Counted from the stretch's first letter, positions 15,797-24,428 are shown. The stretch is 49,765 nucleotides of DNA from Betaproteobacteria bacterium (GCA_018970865.1 JAGWVN010000017.1:1-49765); one strand, 5' to 3'. Made by a program: numbers and translations. The notes: generated from the sequence alone by a model not told the origin.

Positions 15797-16786
15797 TCAT
15801 TCGGGGCTGTGGCCGGCCTTGCGCATCATGTCGCCGAAGGACTGCACCAGGGCGGTCTGTCGGGCGGCGAACTCGGCCGGGCCGGCGGTGAGCACATCCA
15901 GGCCGGTGTTGTAGAGCTTCTGCTTCAGATCGGGTGACTCGGTGCAGGCCTTGAGCTCCTGGCTCCAGGCTTCGACCAGACCCGGCGCCATGCCGGGCGG
16001 CCCGTAGAAGCCGTAGAAGCCCTCGTAGCCCAGCGAGGGGTGGCCAAGCTCGCTCACGATGGGCAGGTCAGGAGCAAAGGGCAGCCGGCGCGAGGCGCTG
16101 AGCGCGATGATCTTCACCTTGCCCGCCTGGTGATGCGTGAGGAAGTCGGTCAGGCCGCCGCAGCCGGCGGTGATGTGCCCGGCCATGAGATCGGAGAGCA
16201 GCGGCGCGGCGCCCTTGTAGCCCACCGCCTCCAGCGGCGTGCCGATCGCCTTGCCCAGGAGCACGGCGAAGAAGTGGGTGTTGCTGCCCAGCGCGGTGGT
16301 GCCGAAGGTGTGCTTGTCGGGATTGCGCCGCAGCCAGGCGGTGTAGTCGGCCAGTGTGCCGACGCCGATCCTGGGCGACACCACGAAGACGGTCGAGGTG
16401 AGCCCGGTGAGGCCGATGGGGACCATGTCCTTGTCGAGCGAGAAGCCGGGCGTCTTGCGGGTGACCGTGAGCGCCACGGTGGTGGCCGCGGTGCCGTACA
16501 TGATCACGCTGCCATCGGTGGGCGCCTTCTTGAGCGCGTCGATCGCGATCACGCCGCTGGCGCCGGCCCGGTTCTCGACGATCACATTGGCGCCGGTGCG
16601 TTCGCGCAGCTTGTCGGCGATGTAGCGCGCCATGACATCGGTGCCGCCACCGGCCGGAAAGCCCACCAGGATGCGGAGGGTGCCACCGGGGATCTTCTGC
16701 GCGGCAGCAGGTCGGATGGCCAGGCCGGCCAGCGCGGCGGCGCCGGCGGACTTCAGGAGGGCGCGCCGATCGGATCGGGCTGACAT
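15797..16786 (-). CDS. Bug/TctC-family periplasmic solute receptor
   Basis: The receptor is 329 residues long from ATG 16786 (GGAG, 9 nt upstream). The leader has a twin-arginine-like RSDRRALLKSAGAAALAGLAI and cleavage at ...AAAQ. The mature part shows RILVGFPAGGGTDVMARYI, VIVENRAGASG, KKAPTDGSVIMYG, LSASRRLPFAPDLPIVSELGH and a Tyr/Gly-rich EGFYGFYGPPGM. It is the first gene of the operon with the nitroreductase and flavin reductase, so its ligand may be a nitro- or carbonyl-bearing acid (inference). The 260-bp region upstream, shared with the divergent thioesterase gene, holds GC-rich dyads and a TATCAT at 16990, but no gene. Confidence 0.92.
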   Translation of the reverse strand: MSARSDRRALLKSAGAAALAGLAIRPAAAQKIPGGTLRILVGFPAGGGTDVMARYIADKLRERTGANVIVENRAGASGVIAIDALKKAPTDGSVIMYGTAATTVALTVTRKTPGFSLDKDMVPIGLTGLTSTVFVVSPRIGVGTLADYTAWLRRNPDKHTFGTTALGSNTHFFAVLLGKAIGTPLEAVGYKGAAPLLSDLMAGHITAGCGGLTDFLTHHQAGKVKIIALSASRRLPFAPDLPIVSELGHPSLGYEGFYGFYGPPGMAPGLVEAWSQELKACTESPDLKQKLYNTGLDVLTAGPAEFAARQTALVQSFGDMMRKAGHSPE

Positions 16787-17046
16787 GGGGCACATCTCCA
16801 GGGAGGGTGTCGTCGCCTGCGCGGCGCGCGGCCCGCGGGGAATCGCGGGCGGACCGACCATAGGCGGGCGCGCCCGGGCGCGCAAGCCGGCGACGGTTCG
16901 AAAGCCGGCGGGCGGTCCGGTTCCGCGCGGCCGTGTCGTCATGGGGGCCGGAACGGCGCCCATGACGCGGTCACTCCGCGAGGGCCGCGTATCATGCCCT
17001 CGACCCGTCCCACCTACCGGCCGGCCTGCACCGGCCCGATCGCACC

Positions 17047-17940
17047 ATGCGGCACGATGCCTGGCGTCGGGACCCCGACGCCTATCCGCTGCGCGGCGAA
17101 GTCCTGCCGCGCTATACCGATGTCGATGTCTGGCAGCACCTGAACAATGTGGCGCTGATCACGCTTCACGCCGAGGCCGTGCAGACCGCCCTGCGCGGCG
17201 TGTTCGGCGATCGGGCCTGGCGCGAGCGTTCGCCCGCGCTCGCCGCCAGCGCCGGGGCCACCGACTTTCTTGCCGAAGGGCAGTATCCCGGCGCGGTGCG
17301 CTGGGGCGCGCGACTGCTGGCCGCCGATGCCGGCGGTCTGCGCGTGGCTACCGCGCTGTTCCAGCAGGACCAGTGCATTGGCCTGCATGAGTCGCGATTG
17401 AGCGGTTGGTCCGACGGCAGCGACATCGGCCTGCCGGCGCCAGCGCTGGCCGCGCTCCGGGCGGCGGGTGTGCCCGCGACACCGGTGCTGCCCTGCGCGG
17501 CGCCTGCGGCTGTGTGGGTCGCCCCCGCCGAGCCCGACGCGTTCCCGTGGCGCACGACATTCCCGCTGCGCTTTGCCGACAGCGACGGCCAACGACTGGC
17601 GAGCGACACCTGTCTTGCGCGCGCCGCGGAGCAGCTCCGTGTCGAGTTTCTGAACGATGTCTTCGATGGCCGGCGCGAGATGCTTGGCGGCATGCTGGTT
17701 GCGCATGTGACCGTGCAGTGGCGACAGCGCGCGCTGGCTGCGGGCCAGTGGCAGCTGGGTTGCGGCGTGGCTCGCGTGGGCGATCGCTCGCTCGCGGTGC
17801 GCGGCGCCCTCTACGACGCCGACCGGTGCATCGCCACCTGCGAGGCGGTGATGGTGGCGATCAACCGGGGCGGCGCGCCCGGCGGAGCGCTGTCGGCGGC
17901 CGCCCGGGCGCGCCTTGCGGATTTCAGTCTGCCCACCTAG
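17047..17940 (+). CDS. Double-hotdog acyl-CoA thioesterase-like protein
   Basis: This 297-residue protein contains two hotdog folds. The N-terminal one has the 4HBT active-site pattern PRYTDVDVWQHLNNV (about 21-35) with Asp and HLNN. The C-terminal one has LRFADSDGQRLASDT near residue 176, where the HxNN part is lost, so only the first half is likely to be catalytic. The family hydrolyses acyl-CoA or acyl-ACP thioesters in the cytoplasm. Strand and helix segments AVRWGARLLAAD and LVAHVTVQWRQRALA are typical. It stands alone on its strand and converges on the S4-domain gene, with 8 bp between stops. Substrate chain length is not inferable. Confidence 0.78.
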   Translation: MRHDAWRRDPDAYPLRGEVLPRYTDVDVWQHLNNVALITLHAEAVQTALRGVFGDRAWRERSPALAASAGATDFLAEGQYPGAVRWGARLLAADAGGLRVATALFQQDQCIGLHESRLSGWSDGSDIGLPAPALAALRAAGVPATPVLPCAAPAAVWVAPAEPDAFPWRTTFPLRFADSDGQRLASDTCLARAAEQLRVEFLNDVFDGRREMLGGMLVAHVTVQWRQRALAAGQWQLGCGVARVGDRSLAVRGALYDADRCIATCEAVMVAINRGGAPGGALSAAARARLADFSLPT

Positions 17941-17948
17941 CGGGCAGC

Positions 17949-18242
17949 TCAGGCCCGGGTCTGGGGGTGTTCCGGCGTGATGCCTGGAACCGCGCCGACG
18001 GCATGCAGCCGGATGCGAACCGGGCCCACCTCCACCCGCTGACCGGGCCGCAGCTTGCAGCCGCGCCGCAGTTCCACGGCGCCGTCCACCCGGACCGTGC
18101 CGCCGGCGATGAGCACCTTGCCCTCACCGCCGCTGCCGGTCAGGCCCGCGGCCTTGAGCAGCGCGTCGAGGGCGATGTGCTCGCCGCGGATCTCGAAGTC
18201 GATCGCCCGGGCTGAGGAGGGTGAAGCGTTGCGCCTGCGCAT
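17949..18242 (-). CDS. Small RNA-binding S4-domain protein (YbcJ-like)
   Basis: This 97-residue protein is essentially one S4 domain. FEIRGEHIALDALLKAAGL (about 16-34), GGEGKVLIAGGTVRVDGAVELRRGCKL and PGQRVEV form the helix-turn-beta RNA-binding surface, as in YbcJ/YlmH-type proteins. An Arg/Ser-rich head and a short Pro/Thr tail flank it. It likely binds structured RNA such as rRNA in the ribosome or a quality-control complex. The start codon shares its upstream region with divergent guaC. Either that ATG or an internal start is possible, since the head is not conserved in the family. Confidence 0.8.
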   Translation of the reverse strand: MRRRNASPSSARAIDFEIRGEHIALDALLKAAGLTGSGGEGKVLIAGGTVRVDGAVELRRGCKLRPGQRVEVGPVRIRLHAVGAVPGITPEHPQTRA

Positions 18243-18270
18243 GATGGGTTCCCTGGGATCGGTGCGGGGA

Positions 18271-18276
18271 TAGAAT
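18271..18276 (+). promoter_or_regulatory. Putative -10 box of guaC
   Basis: TAGAAT matches the sigma-70 -10 consensus in 5 of 6 positions and lies 33 nt before the guaC GTG. Only a weak -35 (TTCCCT at 18249, 16-bp spacer) is present. Confidence 0.35.
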
Positions 18277-18309
18277 CGTCGGCTGTCTCGAGTCCTGCCG
18301 GAGCCCGCC

Positions 18310-19287
18310 GTGGAAATCTTCGATTACGACAACATCCTGCTCCTGCCACGCAAGTGCCGCGTGGAGAGCCGTTCGGAGTGTGACACCACGGTGGAGTTCG
18401 GGCCGCGCCGCTTCAATCTGCCGGTGGTGCCGGCCAACATGAAGACCGTGGTCGATGAGCCGATCTGCGAGTGGCTTGCCGACCATGGCTACTTCTATGT
18501 GATGCACCGATTCGATTTCGACAGCGTGGCCTTCGTGCAGCGCATGCAGGCCCGAGGGCGCTATGCCTCGATATCGCTGGGCGTGAAGCAGGCCGACCGC
18601 GACGCGGTGGAGCGGCTGGTGGCCCTGGGCCTGACCCCGGAGTACATCACGATCGACATCGCCCATGGTCACGCCGACAGCGTGCGCCTGATGATCGAAC
18701 TGCTCAAGCGCCGCCTGCCGGGCGCCTTCGTGATCGCCGGCAATGTGGCCACGCCCGAGGCCGTGATCGATCTGGAGAACTGGGGCGCCGACGCCACCAA
18801 GGTGGGCATCGGGCCGGGCAAGGTGTGCATCACCAAGCTCAAGACCGGCTTCGGCACCGGCGGCTGGCAGCTGTCGGCGCTGAAGTGGTGTGCCCGGGTG
18901 GCCACGCGACCCATCATTGCCGATGGCGGGATCCGCGAGCACGGCGACATCGCCAAGAGCATTCGTTTCGGGGCCACCATGGTCATGATCGGCTCGCTGC
19001 TGGCCGGCCACGAGGAATCGCCCGGCCAGACCGTGGAGGTGGATGGCCGCCGCTACAAGGAGTACTACGGCTCGGCGTCCGACTTCAACAAGGGCGAGTA
19101 CAAGCATGTCGAGGGCAAGCGCATCCTGGAACCGATCAAGGGCAATCTCGCCGACACGCTCACCGAAATGCGGCAGGATCTGCAGAGTTCCATCAGCTAT
19201 GCCGGCGGCACCCGTCTGATGGATGTGCGTCGGGTCAACTATGTGATCCTGGGCGGCGACAACGCCGGCGAGCACCTGCTGATGTGA
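18310..19287 (+). CDS. guaC: GMP reductase
   Basis: This 325-residue protein of the IMPDH/GMPR TIM-barrel family starts at GTG 18310 (GGAG, 6 nt upstream). The strings [82 protein letters not shown] (catalytic Cys), [17 protein letters not shown] and [20 protein letters not shown] all match GuaC. The absence of CBS domains and the CITK-x-KTG loop separate it from IMP dehydrogenase. It converts GMP to IMP with NADPH and release of ammonia, in purine salvage. Length is close to that of type-2 GMP reductases of Gram-positives (about 325). A short-chain dehydrogenase gene follows 32 bp downstream and may be co-transcribed, without an obvious pathway link. Confidence 0.95.
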   Translation: MEIFDYDNILLLPRKCRVESRSECDTTVEFGPRRFNLPVVPANMKTVVDEPICEWLADHGYFYVMHRFDFDSVAFVQRMQARGRYASISLGVKQADRDAVERLVALGLTPEYITIDIAHGHADSVRLMIELLKRRLPGAFVIAGNVATPEAVIDLENWGADATKVGIGPGKVCITKLKTGFGTGGWQLSALKWCARVATRPIIADGGIREHGDIAKSIRFGATMVMIGSLLAGHEESPGQTVEVDGRRYKEYYGSASDFNKGEYKHVEGKRILEPIKGNLADTLTEMRQDLQSSISYAGGTRLMDVRRVNYVILGGDNAGEHLLM

Positions 19288-19319
19288 CCGGGTAGCCGCC
19301 CGCCACAAGGGGAGCGATC

Positions 19320-20147
19320 ATGGGCAACATCGTCGTCACCGGAGGGTCCTCCGGCGTGGGCGCCGCGCTGGTTCGGCGGCTGGTGCAGGCCGGGCATCAG
19401 GTGTTCAACCTTGATGTGACCGAACCGGCCGCGCCGCTGGCCGGTCAGCGCTTCGTGCGTTGCGACCTCGGTGACGCGTCGGCCATTGCCACCGCAGCGG
19501 CGGCGCTGCCGGCGAGCCTGCAGGGGCTGGCCAATGTGGCCGGCATGGCGCGTGCGACCGACCCGGTGCGCGTGGTCGCCGTCAATTTCCTGGGCCTGCG
19601 CGAGATCACCCGCACGCTCACCCCGCGCCTGGCCGCGGGCAGCGGCATCGTCAATGTGTCCTCGATTGCCGGCCGAGACTGGCGCGCCCGCCTCGATCGG
19701 ATCACCCCGCTGCTCGACACCGCCTCGATGGCCGACGGGCTGGCCTGGTGCCGGGCGCAGACCGAGAGTTTCGCCCGCGATCCGTACTCGTTCTCCAAGC
19801 GGTGCGTCACGGCCTTCTCGCTGCGTGAAGCCCGGGAGCATGTGCATCGGAGCACGCGCATCCTGTGCGTGAGCCCCGGGGGCATCGACACCCCGCTGTC
19901 GCCGCAGTTCGAGGCCCTCATGGGCAGCGAGCAGACGGCATGGTCACGCAGCCAGGTGGGTCGGCCCGCCGTGCCCGACGAGATCGCCCAGGTGATCGAG
20001 ATGCTGCTGTGCCAGCCCTGCGGCTGGCTCAACGGGGTGGACATCCCGGTGGACCGCGGCTATTGCGCCGGCCTTGAGTCCGGCTGGATCGATTTCAGCC
20101 AGTCGCCGGTGATGCAGGCGCTCAGAGAGCGCAAGCGGCCGGCCTGA
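19320..20147 (+). CDS. Short-chain dehydrogenase, 3-alpha-HSD/carbonyl-reductase-like
   Basis: This 275-residue Rossmann enzyme has cofactor motif TGGSSGVG (7-14), Asp32 at the end of beta-2 (FNLDVTEP, favouring NAD), NVAGMA, catalytic Ser115 (NVSSIAG), Tyr156 and Lys160 (YSFSK), and PGGIDTPL. An insertion of about 30 residues (120-152) sits between the serine and tyrosine strands. That arrangement, together with the short N-terminus, recalls Comamonas 3-alpha-hydroxysteroid dehydrogenase/carbonyl reductase. The substrate could be a steroid, terpenoid or aromatic alcohol or ketone. ATG 19320 follows AGGGGAG. It lies 32 bp after guaC and converges on an EamA transporter gene with 14 bp between stops. 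Confidence 0.88.
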   Translation: MGNIVVTGGSSGVGAALVRRLVQAGHQVFNLDVTEPAAPLAGQRFVRCDLGDASAIATAAAALPASLQGLANVAGMARATDPVRVVAVNFLGLREITRTLTPRLAAGSGIVNVSSIAGRDWRARLDRITPLLDTASMADGLAWCRAQTESFARDPYSFSKRCVTAFSLREAREHVHRSTRILCVSPGGIDTPLSPQFEALMGSEQTAWSRSQVGRPAVPDEIAQVIEMLLCQPCGWLNGVDIPVDRGYCAGLESGWIDFSQSPVMQALRERKRPA

Positions 20148-20161
20148 GCGCGGCCCTCGGG

Positions 20162-21154
20162 TCAGCGGCTGCGGGCCGGGCGGTTGACCAGCCACAGTCC
20201 CACCGCCACGCCGGCCAGTCCGATCAGCAGCGAGCCGGTGAGCTGCTCATCCAGCAGCACCACGCCGGCGAGCAGGCCCAGCACCGGCGTGAGGAAGGTG
20301 AAGGCCGAGACCCGCGCCGCCGGGTAGTGGCGCAGCAGCCAGAACCAGGCGAGATAGCTGAAGAAGGCGATCACCACCGACTGGTAGAACAGCGAGCCGA
20401 TGGCGATTGGCGAGGTCCACTGCGGCGCCGGCTCGCCCATCAGCCAGGACCCGATCGCCATGAGGGGCGCCGAGACCGCCAGCTGCTGGAACAGCGTGCG
20501 CTCCGGCGCGGCCCGACCCACCGGGGTGGCCCGGATCCAGAGCGTGGTCAGACCCCAGAGCGCTGCCGCGGCAAGCGCGAGCAGATCACCCAGCCAGACC
20601 GTGCGGGCATCACCCCCACCGCTGGCCAGCCCCTCCCGGAAGGTGAACACCAGCGCTGCGAAGGCCAGCGCCAGGCCGGCGATCTGAGCGTGCCGCAGCC
20701 GTTCGCCGGGAGCGATCAGCGGCATGCCCGCAGCCACCAGAAAGGGGGCGAGGTACAGGAACACGATGACCCGCGAGGCGCTGGTGTACTGGACCGAGCC
20801 GTAGAGGCAGCAGAACTCCAGCGCGAAGAGCACGCCGGCGACGATGCCCGAGGGGTTGATCCCGTCGGGCGGCCACAGGGCGATGCCGCGGTGCCGCGCC
20901 CACAGCCCGACCAGCACCGCGGCGATGGTCGAGCGAATCGCGCCCTGCATCAGCGGCGGCACCACGCTCAGGGTGACCTTCATGACCACCTGGTTGGCGC
21001 CCCAGATCGCGCAGCAGGCCAGGATCAGCGCGATGGCCAGGCGGTCGAGGCTGGGCCGTCGGTCATCGGCCGCGGGCGGCGTCGGTGGCGCGGCGGCCGG
21101 GGAGGACGAGGAGGGTGAGGATGGCGAGGATGGCGAGGACTGCGTGGACGGCAT
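20162..21154 (-). CDS. EamA-family (DMT) exporter
   Basis: This 330-residue membrane protein has ten predicted helices in two EamA repeats, beginning LIALILACCAIWGANQVVMK and, in the second repeat, LGDLLALAAAALWGLTTLWIR. PAARVSAFTFLTPVLGLLAGVVLLDE (a family hallmark) and LLIGLAGVAVGLWLVNR close it. It likely exports metabolites or amino acids across the inner membrane. The first 35 residues are a Ser/Pro-rich tract encoded by short GAGGATGGC-like repeats (21102-21140), so their length may vary between strains. No strong RBS supports ATG 21154, and an internal start near the first helix is possible. Confidence 0.85.
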   Translation of the reverse strand: MPSTQSSPSSPSSPSSSSPAAAPPTPPAADDRRPSLDRLAIALILACCAIWGANQVVMKVTLSVVPPLMQGAIRSTIAAVLVGLWARHRGIALWPPDGINPSGIVAGVLFALEFCCLYGSVQYTSASRVIVFLYLAPFLVAAGMPLIAPGERLRHAQIAGLALAFAALVFTFREGLASGGGDARTVWLGDLLALAAAALWGLTTLWIRATPVGRAAPERTLFQQLAVSAPLMAIGSWLMGEPAPQWTSPIAIGSLFYQSVVIAFFSYLAWFWLLRHYPAARVSAFTFLTPVLGLLAGVVLLDEQLTGSLLIGLAGVAVGLWLVNRPARSR

Positions 21155-21260
21155 GCCGCAAGGCTACCCCAGAGCGCCGCCCGGGCGCGGCGGTTTGGGT
21201 GGCGCCTGTGCCGGGAAGGGATGCGGTGCACGTGCCCGCCCGAGTTGCCGAGCCCGGCGC

Positions 21261-21791
21261 TCAGCGGGGGGGCACGCCACCGGCGGCCACGGAGCCTGCG
21301 GGAGGCGCCGAGGACGGGTTCGTGCCAGGGGTGGGTGCGACGGCCGGCGAGGCGCTCGCCGCCGGCGTGCTCGCCTTGATGTCGGTGCTCGACCCCATGA
21401 TCACGGTGATCAGGCTGGGGTAGTCGTAAGCCGCGCCCGTGGACATGTCGACGCTCGCGCCGATGATGCCGCCGAACAGGATGTTGCCGAAGGCCATGGG
21501 CTTGGTGGACGACTGCACGCTGGCCAGCCCGGGCTCCAGGGGCTCCTTCTCGCAACGCACGGCGAGGTTCTCGTAGCTGCGGTTGACGGTGGCGGAGCCG
21601 GGCGAGGTCAGGAACCAGGTGCCCTTGTTGTTGCTCAGCTTGCATTGCGCGCCGCTCAGCGGCCCGGTCGGCGTGCGTGTCTCGACCGACACGCTCTGGT
21701 TCTGGCCGTTGACGATGGACGCGCAGCCCGAGCCGAGCGAGAGCACGGCAGCGAGCCAGCATGAGGAGGGGATTCGCAGGAAGGCAGTCAT
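21261..21791 (-). CDS. Small putative lipoprotein
   Basis: This 176-residue protein starts with a signal sequence and a lipobox-like LSLGSGC (Cys23); Gly instead of Leu at -3 makes it slightly atypical. ASIVNGQNQSVSVET after the Cys resembles a widespread lipoprotein family with 'SGCASI..G..Q.V.V.T'. It continues with a small beta-domain (CKLSNNKGTWFLTSPGSATV), a hydrophobic GNILFGGIIGASVDMSTGAAYDYP segment, and ends in an Ala/Pro/Ser-rich tail of about 40 residues. A periplasmic face of the inner or outer membrane is likely; function is unknown. It is divergent from the acyl-CoA dehydrogenase gene. Confidence 0.75.
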   Translation of the reverse strand: MTAFLRIPSSCWLAAVLSLGSGCASIVNGQNQSVSVETRTPTGPLSGAQCKLSNNKGTWFLTSPGSATVNRSYENLAVRCEKEPLEPGLASVQSSTKPMAFGNILFGGIIGASVDMSTGAAYDYPSLITVIMGSSTDIKASTPAASASPAVAPTPGTNPSSAPPAGSVAAGGVPPR

Positions 21792-21867
21792 GCGGGAACT
21801 CCGATGGTGAACCGGCGCAGAGTCTGATGACTGCGGGTATCAGGGCGTGCGACTGCCCGCTCCACCG

Positions 21868-21922
21868 ACCGCCTTCCGTCTTCCGCGGTTCGCCTCTCGC
21901 GGTCCGCCTTCCGACTTCCGCG
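21868..21922. repeat. Imperfect 20-bp direct repeat upstream of acyl-CoA dehydrogenase
   Basis: ACCGCCTTCCGTCTTCCGCG (21868-21887) and TCCGCCTTCCGACTTCCGCG (21903-21922) differ at two positions and are 35 bp apart start to start. They lie in the 220-bp divergent region between the lipoprotein and the acyl-CoA dehydrogenase and could be a regulator-binding pair. Confidence 0.5.
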
Positions 21923-21953
21923 CGCCGCGGGCGCGTGCGCCGGATTCGACGCC

Positions 21954-21959
21954 TATGAT
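21954..21959 (+). promoter_or_regulatory. Putative -10 box of acyl-CoA dehydrogenase pair
   Basis: TATGAT matches the -10 consensus in 5 of 6 positions, 52 nt before the GTG start. No good -35 is visible at 16-18 bp, so the promoter may need an activator, for which the nearby direct repeat is a candidate site. Confidence 0.3.
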
Positions 21960-22011
21960 GGTTGCCGCGTCGATGTCGGCCCGTCAGGCAACCCTTTCCA
22001 CAGGAACCGCC

Positions 22012-23142
22012 GTGAGATTCGCCTTTTCCTCCGAGCAGGAGATGTTCCGCAGCGCGGTCCGTCGCTTCCTGACCGATCGCTCCACCACCCGCGAGGTGCG
22101 CCGTCTGATGCAGACCGAGGCGGGCTGGGAGCGTGAGGGCTGGCAGGCGCTCAACAGCGAGCTCGGCCTGTGCGCGGTGCGCATCCCGGAAGCCTATGGC
22201 GGGCAGGGATTCGGCTTCGGCGAGCATTGCATCGTGCACGAGGAGATGGGCCGCGCGCTGCTGTGCGCGCCCTATTTCGCCACCACGGTGCTGGCGGCCG
22301 GCGCCATCCTCACTGGCGGCGCCGAGGCGCAGCGGCAGGCCCTGCTGCCGGGCATCGCCGCGGGAGACACCGTGGCCACCCTGGCCAGCGTCGAAGACGA
22401 TGGCCGCTGGGAGGCCGAGGCCACCCGGCTGACGGCCACCCGGGTGGGTTCGGGCTGGCGTCTCGACGGCCACAAGAGCTTCGTGCTCGACGGGCACACC
22501 GCCGACCTGATCGTGGTGCTGGCCCGCGCACCCGGCTCGCAGGGCGATGACGGCCTGTCGCTCTTCACCGTGCGTGGCGATGCGCCGGGCCTGAGTCGCC
22601 GCGCGCTGAGCACGCTCGACCCCACCCGAAAGCTCGCCCGGCTGCAGTTCGACGGCGTGAGCGCCAGCCTGCTCGGCGACGAGGGCGCGGGCGCTGCCGC
22701 GTTTGACCGCACCATGATCGAGGCCGCGGTGTGCCTGGCCAACGAGATGGTGGGCGGCGCGGCGCGGCTGCGCGAAGATGCGCTGGCCTACGCGATGCTG
22801 CGGGTGCAGTTCGGTCGGCCGATCGCGTCCTTCCAGTCGATGAAGCACAAGCAGGCAGACATGCTGCTGGAGGTCGAACTGGCCAAGTCGGCGGCGTATT
22901 TCGCGGCGGCCGCGCTCGACGAGGGCGATGCCGACATCGCCGCCACGGCCTCGCTTGCCAAGGCCTGCGCCAGCGACACCTACCTGCAGACCGCGATCCA
23001 CGCCATCCAGATCCACGGCGGCATCGGCTTCACCTGGGACAACGACACCCATCTCTGGTTCAAGCGCGCCAAGAGCGCCGAGATCCTCCTCGGCGATGCG
23101 CACCTGCACCGTGAACGCATGATGCGCCACTGGGCCGCCTGA
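22012..23142 (+). CDS. Acyl-CoA dehydrogenase, first subunit of a pair
   Basis: This 376-residue protein has the acyl-CoA dehydrogenase three-domain layout: an N-terminal helical domain (FSSEQEMFRSAVRRFL, IPEAYGGQGFGFGE), a middle beta-domain (ATLASVEDDG, GHKSFVLDGHTADL) and a C-terminal helical domain (RVQFGRPIASFQSMKHKQADM, AIQIHGGIGFTWDNDTHLWFKRA). The middle domain lacks a clear TEP-x-AGSD flavin loop, so it may be the partner-type subunit. Start GTG 22012 has CAGGAA upstream and begins the domain directly. It overlaps nothing and is followed after 10 bp by a second dehydrogenase. Tandem unlike pairs form alpha2beta2 enzymes acting on bulky acyl-CoAs such as steroid side chains in actinobacteria; that comparison is knowledge of the family, not proof here. 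Confidence 0.88.
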   Translation: MRFAFSSEQEMFRSAVRRFLTDRSTTREVRRLMQTEAGWEREGWQALNSELGLCAVRIPEAYGGQGFGFGEHCIVHEEMGRALLCAPYFATTVLAAGAILTGGAEAQRQALLPGIAAGDTVATLASVEDDGRWEAEATRLTATRVGSGWRLDGHKSFVLDGHTADLIVVLARAPGSQGDDGLSLFTVRGDAPGLSRRALSTLDPTRKLARLQFDGVSASLLGDEGAGAAAFDRTMIEAAVCLANEMVGGAARLREDALAYAMLRVQFGRPIASFQSMKHKQADMLLEVELAKSAAYFAAAALDEGDADIAATASLAKACASDTYLQTAIHAIQIHGGIGFTWDNDTHLWFKRAKSAEILLGDAHLHRERMMRHWAA

Positions 23143-23152
23143 GGAGACCTGC

Positions 23153-24409
23153 ATGACCGAACTGACCGAATCCTCGGTGCGCGCCGAAGTCCGCGCCTGG
23201 CTCGAGGCCCACTGGAACCCCAACCAGTCGCTGATCGCCTGGCGCAACCAGCTGGTCGACTCCGGGTGGGGCGCGCCCCACTGGCCGCGGCAGTGGCATG
23301 GCCGCGACCTGCCGGTCGGGCTGGTGCCGGTGGTGGAGGAGGAATTCAACCGCATCGGTGCGGTGAGCGTGGCGCGGGTGGGCATCCGGACCCTGGCCGC
23401 CGCCACCATCCTGGCCCATGGCAGCGACCTGCAGAAGCAGCGCTTCCTGCGGCGCAGCCTCACCGGCGAGGATGCCTGGTGCCAGCTGTTCAGCGAACCG
23501 GGCAGCGGGTCCGATGCCGCCGGTGCGGTCACCCGGGCCGATTTCAACGGCATGCACTGGGTGGTCAACGGTCAGAAGCTCTGGACCTCCGGCGCCCAGA
23601 AGGCTGACTGGGGCCTGCTGCTGGCCCGCACCAACTGGGACCGCACCAAGCACGCCGGCCTGTCCTACTTCATCCTCAACATGCGCCAGCCCGGCGTCGT
23701 GGTGCAGCCGCTGCAGCAGATGAACGGCCATGCCACCTTCAACCAGATCTTCATCACCGATGCGCTGATCGAGCCCGAGCTGCTGGTGGGCACCGAGGGC
23801 GGCGGCTGGGCGGTCACCACCACCACGCTGATGCACGAGCGGCGCGGCGCCGACGCCCTGCGCAGCTGGGCCCAGGGCTCCGACCGGCCGGGCCAGGTCT
23901 ACGAGGAGGAGCGCGCCGAGATCGCGGTGGCGCTCGCGCCCTACAAGTGGTACCCGAACCGGGCTGGGCGGGTCGATCTGGTCCTGAGCCGGGCGCGTGA
24001 AACGGGTCGCCTCGAAGATCCGGTGGTCCGCCAGGAGATCGCCCGCCTGCTGATCCTGTCGCGGTCGGCGGAATGGACCGCCCGCCGGGCCCGCAGCGCG
24101 CAGGCCCAGGGCCGGCCGCAGGGCCCCGAGGGGTCGCTCGGCAAGCTCGCGGCCAGCCATGTGGCCAGAGCGGCAGCCCGCGTGCATACCCAGATCAGCG
24201 GTGCCGACGCGTTGCTGTCGGGCGCCGACGGGCCCCTGAACGGCACCATTGCCGAGATCCTGGTGTCGGTGCCGGCCACCTCGATCGCCGGGGGCACCGA
24301 CGAGATCCAGCGCAACATCATCGCCGAGCGGGTGCTGGGCATGCCCAAGGAGCCCAGCGTGGACACCGACAAGCCCTACCGCGAGGTGCCGCGCAACGCG
24401 GTGCGCTGA
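23153..24409 (+). CDS. Acyl-CoA dehydrogenase, second subunit of a pair
   Basis: This 418-residue protein has FSEPGSGSDAAG (the FAD-contact loop, about 112-123), WVVNGQKLWTSGAQKADWG (about 137-155), LIEPELLVGTEGGGWAV, and the C-terminal SIAGGTDEIQRNIIAERVLGMP. The last is the flavin/substrate helix; Gly stands where short- and medium-chain enzymes have a catalytic Glu, so the base must be elsewhere in this protein or in its partner. ATG 23153 has GAGGAG 6-7 nt upstream and follows the first subunit gene by 10 bp, an operon. It converges on the monooxygenase operon (24481-30918), whose acyl-CoA ligase would make a suitable substrate. Confidence 0.92.
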   Translation: MTELTESSVRAEVRAWLEAHWNPNQSLIAWRNQLVDSGWGAPHWPRQWHGRDLPVGLVPVVEEEFNRIGAVSVARVGIRTLAAATILAHGSDLQKQRFLRRSLTGEDAWCQLFSEPGSGSDAAGAVTRADFNGMHWVVNGQKLWTSGAQKADWGLLLARTNWDRTKHAGLSYFILNMRQPGVVVQPLQQMNGHATFNQIFITDALIEPELLVGTEGGGWAVTTTTLMHERRGADALRSWAQGSDRPGQVYEEERAEIAVALAPYKWYPNRAGRVDLVLSRARETGRLEDPVVRQEIARLLILSRSAEWTARRARSAQAQGRPQGPEGSLGKLAASHVARAAARVHTQISGADALLSGADGPLNGTIAEILVSVPATSIAGGTDEIQRNIIAERVLGMPKEPSVDTDKPYREVPRNAVR

Positions 24410-24428
24410 ACCGTCGCGGCCACGGCCG

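Noticed and set aside
21025-23568. An 847-residue minus-strand ORF covering the acyl-CoA dehydrogenase region
   Set aside because: It is Arg/His/Gln-rich with no recognisable domain and lies antisense to a clear acyl-CoA dehydrogenase. High GC makes such long antisense frames common.
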